64,000 nt of DNA from Asanoa sp. WMMD1127 (GTDB taxonomy: Bacteria > Actinomycetota > Actinomycetes > Mycobacteriales > Micromonosporaceae): contig NZ_JARUBP010000001.1 of assembly GCF_029626225.1 (NCBI RefSeq), positions 4,960,001 through 5,024,000 on the forward strand, read 5' to 3'. Under the pieces are notes generated by a model. It had not been told where the DNA came from, did not search any database, and saw only the letters and a list, made by a program, of their open reading frames with translations. Position 1 is the first letter of the stretch, and each line of letters opens with the position of its first letter. Positions 59,084-64,000 of this stretch are shown here, in pieces. The position numbers and the translations under genes are program-made.

Positions 59084-59150
59084 AGGTGTGCCGGGAAGTC
59101 TGGTCGGCGAGGCGACCCCCACTGTCCGGAGGCCGGTCATGCGCGCACCT
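59084..59150 (+). promoter_or_regulatory. Structured leader of the NhaD/ArsB-type gene, homologous to the nhaA leader
   Basis: Outer stem AGGTGTGC (59084-59091) / GCGCACCT (59143-59150), 8 bp with one G-U pair. Conserved word CCGGGAAGTCTGGTCGGC at 59091-59108. Inner hairpin GGTCG (59102-59106) / CGACC (59113-59117), and a downstream CCGG (59126-59129). The outer stem differs in sequence from that before nhaA but still pairs, evidence for a conserved RNA fold. Confidence 0.6.
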
Positions 59151-59182
59151 CTTCGTCACGCACCCTTCTCCTGTGTCGAGTC

Positions 59183-59207
59183 GTCGACGCCCGCGATGCG
59201 GGTCGAC
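59183..59207 (+). promoter_or_regulatory. Hairpin ending 2 nt before the antiporter start codon
   Basis: GTCGAC-gc-CCGC, loop GAT, GCGG-GTCGAC: ten base pairs with a 2-nt bulge, directly before GTG 59210. The only SD-like bases are inside it, so it could block initiation and act as expression platform of the leader at 59084. Confidence 0.45.
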
Positions 59208-59209
59208 GC

Positions 59210-60508
59210 GTGAGCGTCACGGCATGGCTCGCCATCGCCATCTTCGCGGTGGCCTACGCGTTCATCGCGACCGAGAAGATCCATCGCGTGGCCGCCGCGC
59301 TCGGCGGCGCGGCGCTGATGTTGGTGATCGGGGCGACCGACGCGGAGCACGCCTTCTTCTCCGAAGAGGCCGGCATCGACTGGAACGTCATCTTCCTGCT
59401 GCTCGGGATGATGCTGATCGTCGCGGTGCTGCGCCGGACCGGAGTGTTCGAGTTCGTCGCGATCTGGGCCGCGAAACGGGCGCGTGGCCACCCGTACCGG
59501 CTGATGGTGATCCTGGTCCTGGTGACGGCGGTGGCGTCGGCGTTCCTCGACAACGTGACCACCGTGCTCCTGGTCGCGCCGGTGACGTTTCTCGTGTGCG
59601 ATCGCCTCGGCGTGCCGGTCGCCCCGTTCCTGATCGCCGAAGCGCTGGCGTCGAACATCGGTGGAGCGTCCACGCTGGTCGGCGACCCGCCGAACATCAT
59701 CATCGCCAGCCGGTCCGGCCTGTCCTACAACGACTTCATCGTCCATCTCGCGCCCATCGTCGTGTTGCTGTTGCTCGCGTTCCTGGGCCTGTGCCGGTGG
59801 TTGTTCCGCGACGCGTTCCGCTATGACCCGCAACGGGCGGCGTCGGTGATGGCGCTGCGGGAACGCGACGCCATCACCGACGTGCGCCTGCTGGTCGTCT
59901 CCCTCACCGTGCTCGGCCTCGTCACGGTCGCGTTCGTGCTGCACACGGTGCTGCACCTGGAACCCTCCGTGGTCGCGATCGTCGGCGGCCTGGTGTTGCT
60001 GGCCGCGTCCCGGCTCGATGCCGGCGAGGTCGCCCGGGACGTCGAGTGGCCGACACTGGCCTTCTTCGCCGGCCTGTTCGTCATGGTCGGGGCGTTGGTC
60101 TCCACCGGCGTGATCGACCGCGTCGCGCAGGCCGCCACCGACGCGGTCGAGGGCCGCCTGCTGCTTGCCTCGATGGTGCTGTTGTGGGGGTCGGCGGCGC
60201 TGTCGGCGATCGTCGACAACATCCCCTACGTGGCGACGATGAGCCCGGTCGTCGCCGAGTTGGTGCAGGCCGACTACGGCGGCCAGGACCCGCAGGTGCT
60301 GTGGTGGTCCCTGGCCCTCGGCGCCGACCTCGGCGGCAACGCCACCGCCATCGGCGCGTCGGCCAACGTCGTCGTGCTCGGCATCGCCGAACGTGCCGGC
60401 CGGCGGATCAGCTTCTGGGAGTTCACCAAGTACGGCCTGGTCGTCACCGTCATCACGGTGGCGCTCTGCATGCCGTACCTCTGGCTGCGCTACTTCGCCT
60501 TCGCATGA
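59210..60508 (+). CDS. NhaD/ArsB-type ion transporter
   Basis: A 432-aa protein from GTG 59210 with 11-12 membrane segments. DWNVIFLLLGMMLIVAVLRRTGVFEF, SAFLDNVTTVLLVAPVT and NIGGASTLVGDPPNIIIASRSGLSYNDF are the signature regions of the IT superfamily (ArsB/NhaD/CitMHS). GGNATAIGASANVVV is the matching late motif. It is either a Na+/H+ antiporter or an anion exporter. Sharing a leader with nhaA favours cation homeostasis. Confidence 0.85.
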   Translation: MSVTAWLAIAIFAVAYAFIATEKIHRVAAALGGAALMLVIGATDAEHAFFSEEAGIDWNVIFLLLGMMLIVAVLRRTGVFEFVAIWAAKRARGHPYRLMVILVLVTAVASAFLDNVTTVLLVAPVTFLVCDRLGVPVAPFLIAEALASNIGGASTLVGDPPNIIIASRSGLSYNDFIVHLAPIVVLLLLAFLGLCRWLFRDAFRYDPQRAASVMALRERDAITDVRLLVVSLTVLGLVTVAFVLHTVLHLEPSVVAIVGGLVLLAASRLDAGEVARDVEWPTLAFFAGLFVMVGALVSTGVIDRVAQAATDAVEGRLLLASMVLLWGSAALSAIVDNIPYVATMSPVVAELVQADYGGQDPQVLWWSLALGADLGGNATAIGASANVVVLGIAERAGRRISFWEFTKYGLVVTVITVALCMPYLWLRYFAFA

Positions 60509-61413
60509 GCGAGGCGGTGGTGACCCTCGCCCGGGTCAGCAAGCGGTACGGCGACGTGGTGGCCGTCGACGACCTGTCGCTGCGGATCAACCGTGGAGAC
60601 ATCTACGGTCTGCTCGGCCTGAACGGCGCCGGCAAGACCACCGTCATCCGGATGCTGCTCGGCATGGTCCGTCCGACGACGGGCACGGTGTCGGTGTTCG
60701 GCGTGCCCGTGCGCCCGGACGCGCGGCGGGTCTGGGCCCGGGTCGGCTACCTGGCCGGGCCCGCGAGCGCCTACCCGGAGCTGACGGTGCGGCAGAACCT
60801 GGAGCTCCACGCGCGGCTGCACCACCTGCCCGACCGCCGGGCAGCCGCGGACGACGTCATCGCCACCCTGAACCTCGGGCCCTATGCCGGCCGCCGGGCA
60901 GGGACGATCTCGCTCGGCAACCTGCAGCGGCTGGCCCTGGCCAAGGCCTTGCTGCACCGCCCGGAGCTGCTGGTGCTGGACGAGCCGGGCAACGGCCTCG
61001 ACCCGGCGGGCGTGGTCGAGTTCCGTGCCCTGATCCGCGACCTCGGCGTCACGGTGCTGCTGTCCAGCCACGCCCTGGGCGAGGTGGCGCGGGTCGCGTC
61101 GCGCATCGGGATCATCCACACTGGACGGCTCCGGCGTGAGTTCGACGCGGCCGCGCTGGCGGCGGCCACGCGGCCCGAGCTGTTCGTCTCGACCCGCGAC
61201 GACGGGGCGGCGACGACCGTCCTCCAGGCCGCCGGATATCAGCCGCGGACGGGGGAGAACGGGATCCGCCTCGGCGACCCGCGGGCCGTCGAGGCGCCCG
61301 AGGCCGTGTCGGCTCTGTTGGCCAGCGCCGGGCACCCACCGACCCGCCTGGTGGTGCGGGCGGATGACCTCGAGACGGTGTTCCTGCGCACCATCGGCGG
61401 CGAGCATGCGTAA
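60505..61413 (+). CDS. ABC transporter ATP-binding protein (exporter-type)
   Basis: A 302-aa protein from ATG 60505, which overlaps the preceding stop. Walker A GLNGAGKTT, signature SLGNLQRLALA (degenerate from LSGGQ), Walker B LLVLDEPGNGLDPAG, and LLSSHALGEV (His switch). It belongs to the CcmA/NatA-like group (drug or lantibiotic-type exporters). The partner permease follows with an 8-nt overlap. The substrate is unknown. Confidence 0.85.
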   Translation: MSEAVVTLARVSKRYGDVVAVDDLSLRINRGDIYGLLGLNGAGKTTVIRMLLGMVRPTTGTVSVFGVPVRPDARRVWARVGYLAGPASAYPELTVRQNLELHARLHHLPDRRAAADDVIATLNLGPYAGRRAGTISLGNLQRLALAKALLHRPELLVLDEPGNGLDPAGVVEFRALIRDLGVTVLLSSHALGEVARVASRIGIIHTGRLRREFDAAALAAATRPELFVSTRDDGAATTVLQAAGYQPRTGENGIRLGDPRAVEAPEAVSALLASAGHPPTRLVVRADDLETVFLRTIGGEHA

Positions 61414-62184
61414 CGCCGTCCTCGTGGAAGCGTGGAAGCTTGGTCGCTCGCGGCTGGCCTGGCTGACCGTCGCCGCGTTCAGCCTGGCGGTCGCGGTGTG
61501 CGGGCTGTTCACCTATCTGCAGGCCGCACCCGGTCGCGCCGACCGGCTGGGGCTCGCCGGGGCGAAGGCGCAACTGGCCGGCGTCAGCGCCGACTGGCCG
61601 TCGTACCTCGGGTTGCTTGCCCAAGCCGTTGCCGTCGGCGGATTCCTGATCTTCGGGCTCACCGTCATCTGGATCTTCGGACGCGAGTTCAGCGATCGCA
61701 CCGTCCTCGATTTGCTGGCGACCTCGACCTCCCGGGCTTCCATCGTCCTGGCGAAGTTTCTCGTCGCGGGAACCTGGTCCGCTCTCCTGGCGGTCTACGC
61801 CGCGCTGCTCGGCCTGGCCTTCGGTGGTGCCCTGCGGCTGCCCGGCTGGTCCTCGCAGGTCGCCGGGACAGGGCTCGGCCGGCTGCTCGGCGCCGCCGTC
61901 CTCACCGCGCTCGTGGTCACCACTCTGGGGCTGGCCGCCAGCCTCGGCCGGGGATACCTGGCGGCGGTCGGGGTGTTGTTCGGCGTCCTGTTCGCCGCGA
62001 GATCACCGCGGCGCTGGGCTTCGGCCATTGGTTTCCGTACGCCGTGCCTTCCGTCGTCAGTGGCGCGGCGGGTGAAAGCGCGGCGCACGTCGGCGCGGTC
62101 GGCTATGGCCTGGTGCTGCTGGTCGCGGTGGCCAGCGTGGGCGGCACGGCGGCGGTCTGGCGGCACGCCGACCAGTCCGGCTGA
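61406..62184 (+). pseudogene. ABC-2 type permease, frameshifted near 62000
   Basis: Frame 1 runs MRNAVLVEAWKLGRSRLAW through LASLGRGYLAAVGVLFGVLFA with five helices. It then loses coherence and would run to 62209. The correct sense continues in the next frame as EITAALGFGHWFPYAVPS and YGLVLLVAVASVGGTAAVWRHAD, stopping at 62184. A single missing base (GCCGCGAG where GCCGCCGAG is expected) explains it. It is either a recent mutation or a sequencing error; otherwise complete at about 259 codons. Confidence 0.75.
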
Positions 62185-62263
62185 CGTATCGATAGGGCAC
62201 GGACCCTAGCGGCACGGGAACGGATGCGGTGGTATAGAGAAACCCCTTCTTTGGATCGGTCCG

Positions 62264-62611
62264 ATGTCCACTGACGAGAAGCACCCCTACTCGATCATCC
62301 CGGCGACGCTCGGCGGCTGCGTCGCGGTCGCCCTCACCGCGCTCGCCGTCCGCGTCGCCGTCCCGGGCACCGCCGAACGAGTGGTGATCGTCGCCGTCGC
62401 GGTGGGCGTTCTCTCGGCGTTGTTGCGCGACACGCGGCCGTGGTTGGCGGTAGTCGCCGTCGGGGCGGTCGCAGTGGTCGTCCTCGCCGGTGCCGCCTAC
62501 CTCTTCACGATCGGCGTCGCCGCGTTCCTGGGCCGCGGACAGCGCTGGATCCGTTCGCCCCGAACTCTCGCCCTCGATTGGCACACGCCGCCCGACGCCC
62601 GACGCCGGTGA
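62264..62611 (+). CDS. Small membrane protein
   Basis: A 115-aa protein with three hydrophobic segments (about 12-32, 38-54, 60-88) and a basic C-terminal tail. No domain is recognised. It is convergent with the SPW-like gene. Confidence 0.55.
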   Translation: MSTDEKHPYSIIPATLGGCVAVALTALAVRVAVPGTAERVVIVAVAVGVLSALLRDTRPWLAVVAVGAVAVVVLAGAAYLFTIGVAAFLGRGQRWIRSPRTLALDWHTPPDARRR

Positions 62612-62614
62612 GCG

Positions 62615-63031
62615 TCACCTGTGCGAGATGCGTCCGGCTCCCGCCGGGGGCCGGGTCTGGCCTGCCAGCGCGAGCGAGGCGATGAGGACCCCGGCCAGGA
62701 CGCCGCCCCAGGTCAGCGACTCCCGCATCGGGAACGCGAGCGAAGCGACCACGAGCCACGCCCCGGCGATGATCAGAGCTCGGCCCAGCACCACCCGATG
62801 TCTGGTCAGGACGCCGAGCAGGGCGGCCAGCAGGAGCACAACAAGGCCGGTCACGAAGGTGATCCAGCGTCCGGCGGCCCGCTCGCCGAGTACGAACGGT
62901 GAGACCATCACCCAGCAGGCGACCAAGGCGATCACGGCGGCCGCCACGGTCGGGTAGCCCACGCGGCTGAGTCGCCGGCGCGGCCGCTCCGGTATCCCGG
63001 CCCGGTTCGTGGGGCTAGCGTCGCTGGTCAT
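62615..63031 (-). CDS. SPW-repeat-like membrane protein
   Basis: A 138-aa protein from ATG 63031 with four helices. ALVACWVMVSPFVLG and AGRWITFVTGLVVLLLAALLG, then ALIIAGAWLVVASLAFPM, give two copies of the W-x-x-x-S/A-P pattern of SPW repeats. Its start region overlaps the PRC-barrel gene end by 17 bp. Confidence 0.7.
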   Translation of the reverse strand: MTSDASPTNRAGIPERPRRRLSRVGYPTVAAAVIALVACWVMVSPFVLGERAAGRWITFVTGLVVLLLAALLGVLTRHRVVLGRALIIAGAWLVVASLAFPMRESLTWGGVLAGVLIASLALAGQTRPPAGAGRISHR

Positions 63032-63485
63032 CTGGCCTGTCCTCGCGAGAGACTGGCGGCGGCTCGAACGCGACGGGGGTGGGGAAGCCCGGGTACAGGT
63101 AGCCGGGGCTCCAGTAGGGCATGTATCCGTAGTAGCCGTAGAGGCTCTCGAAGTAGGGTCGTTGGTCGACGAGATCGGGGTCGTACGCCGGCGCCTCCGC
63201 GACGTCCTTGCCCGCCCGCGACAGGTGCACCTCGTCGTCGGTGACCCGCGCCACCGCGTCGACCGGCACGAACGATGGCGTCGCGCCGAATCCCAGGATC
63301 CCGCCGTGTTCGACGCGGAGGAAGCGCACCTCCCGCGCATCTGCGTCGATCAGGAGATCCTCGACCTTCCCGACCTCTTCACCGGCGTGGTCGCGAACGG
63401 TGCGGCCGCGTACGTCCTCCGCAGGGTCGGCGACCGTCTGCCCGCTGTCGCTGAGCCGGACGAGTGTCCCGGTCCGGTCCGTCAT
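63015..63485 (-). CDS. PRC-barrel domain protein
   Basis: A 156-aa protein. LVRLSDSGQTVADPAEDVRGRTV, HAGEEVGKVEDLLIDADAREVRFLRVEHGG, FVPVDAVARVTDDEVHL form a PRC-barrel (about residues 8-95). The C-terminal tail is Tyr/Pro-rich (YGYYGYMPYWSPGYLYPGF). PRC-barrel proteins of this type are common in stress regions of actinobacteria. Confidence 0.8.
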   Translation of the reverse strand: MTDRTGTLVRLSDSGQTVADPAEDVRGRTVRDHAGEEVGKVEDLLIDADAREVRFLRVEHGGILGFGATPSFVPVDAVARVTDDEVHLSRAGKDVAEAPAYDPDLVDQRPYFESLYGYYGYMPYWSPGYLYPGFPTPVAFEPPPVSREDRPDDQRR

Positions 63486-63528
63486 GCCTCTGCCCTCCTT
63501 CGTTGTCGGGTGGGCTCTTCTCGACCGG

Positions 63529-64000
63529 CTACCCGGATCGGCCGCGCCTTACACCGCTGGTCGGCGAGGGGCACGGGTCGGTGACCGTGTGCTGGGCCGT
63601 TCGGGCGGCGGCGCCGTCGGCGGCCCGGACGGCCACCCACCATTCCGTGGTGTACCGCAGGGCCGGGCGTTCGCCCCGCGCGGTCGTCCCGGCGTGGACC
63701 AGGGCCGTGCGGGTCGGCGTGGTGGCGGGACCGCGCAGCACCAGGGTGGCCGAGGCCAGCTGTCGGGTGGCGTCGACGAAGACGGTCAGCCGATAGGAAC
63801 GGGCGCCGGCGGAGCACGCGACGCGGGCCGTGGCCGCGACGGCGAAGGGCACCGACGGTCCGGGGGAGTCCAGGCTTGCCGCCGGGCTGGCAGGCCTGGG
63901 TGGCGGTCCGGTCGCAGGTGGGGGGAGCAATCGCGGCTCGGCCTCGTCGGCGGCCGTTGCCGGGCTCTCGGTGGTCGAGGGCGTGGGCGCGGGGGAGCGG
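63529..64000 (-). CDS. Pro-rich, probably extracytoplasmic protein (5' partial)
   Basis: The frame is open to the window edge, so the N-terminus is missing. A Pro/Ala/Glu/Thr-rich linker (about 50 residues) precedes a beta-rich C-terminal domain (VAATARVACSAGARSYRLTVFVDATRQLASATLVLRG). The linker suggests a cell-wall-spanning anchor. No family recognised. Confidence 0.5.
   Translation of the reverse strand, partial: RSPAPTPSTTESPATAADEAEPRLLPPPATGPPPRPASPAASLDSPGPSVPFAVAATARVACSAGARSYRLTVFVDATRQLASATLVLRGPATTPTRTALVHAGTTARGERPALRYTTEWWVAVRAADGAAARTAQHTVTDPCPSPTSGVRRGRSG

Noticed and set aside
59139-59210. ATG 59139 as start of the NhaD/ArsB-type gene
   Set aside because: It is in a different frame from the transporter and lies in the structured leader.

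Overview
The window is very GC-rich actinobacterial chromosome with dense genes, many GTG starts and frequent ATGA/GTGA start-stop overlaps. Filamentous-actinomycete families recur: DUF2637 (SpdB), BTAD, MmyB-type XRE regulators, DUF5919 and a Pif-like Nudix protein. I infer a Micromonosporaceae-type genome, but no marker gene here proves that.

Region 1 (1-21.3 kb) looks like ordinary accessory chromosome. It starts with a partial secreted Excalibur-like protein and a translationally coupled surface-glycan operon (GT39-like, GT2, GH113-like lipoprotein). Next is a compact RiPP locus: a 116-residue precursor with six W-x-A-P repeats, a B12-type radical SAM enzyme with a CX7CX2C cluster motif, and a small partner protein. 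Two TenA-like genes, membrane proteins and several regulators follow (XRE, double-MerR, ArsR, GntR). An FrcBCA-type sugar ABC importer then lies between two Gfo/Idh/MocA dehydrogenases under a GntR/UTRA regulator.

Region 2 (21.4-40.7 kb) is an integrative element in the 3' end of a tRNA-Leu(GAG) gene. It has a large serine integrase, a small xis-position ORF, an FtsK/TraB-type translocase, an SpdB-like protein, a Pif-like Nudix protein, an HD protein, a double-wHTH GntR regulator and two DUF5919 regulators. I see no replication initiator. Its cargo has visibly less GC-biased codon use and is a defence island: a Gabija-like gene pair broken by frameshifts, then an intact 934-aa NACHT NTPase. 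The 10-bp tRNA end CCTCGGACAC recurs at 38367 and 40716; the second copy abuts another, ruined serine recombinase. This suggests a tandem array of related elements at one att site. An IS5/IS427-type insertion sequence interrupts a gene in the array.

Region 3 (40.7-46.5 kb) is a scar zone of gene fragments (recombinase, BTAD activator, an unknown reading frame, a third recombinase tail). Embedded in it is an intact TetR / hydrolase / MFS module.

Region 4 (46.5-64 kb) is a stress and signalling region: a general-stress-like protein and three STAS proteins, a two-component system with a lipoprotein, two cysteine-free HesB-like proteins, NhaA and NhaD/ArsB-type antiporters, a response regulator, an EAL-DICT protein, a GH65 phosphorylase, an ABC exporter whose permease is frameshifted, and small membrane or PRC-barrel proteins. 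The two antiporter genes share a conserved, covarying structured leader that looks like a cis-regulatory RNA.
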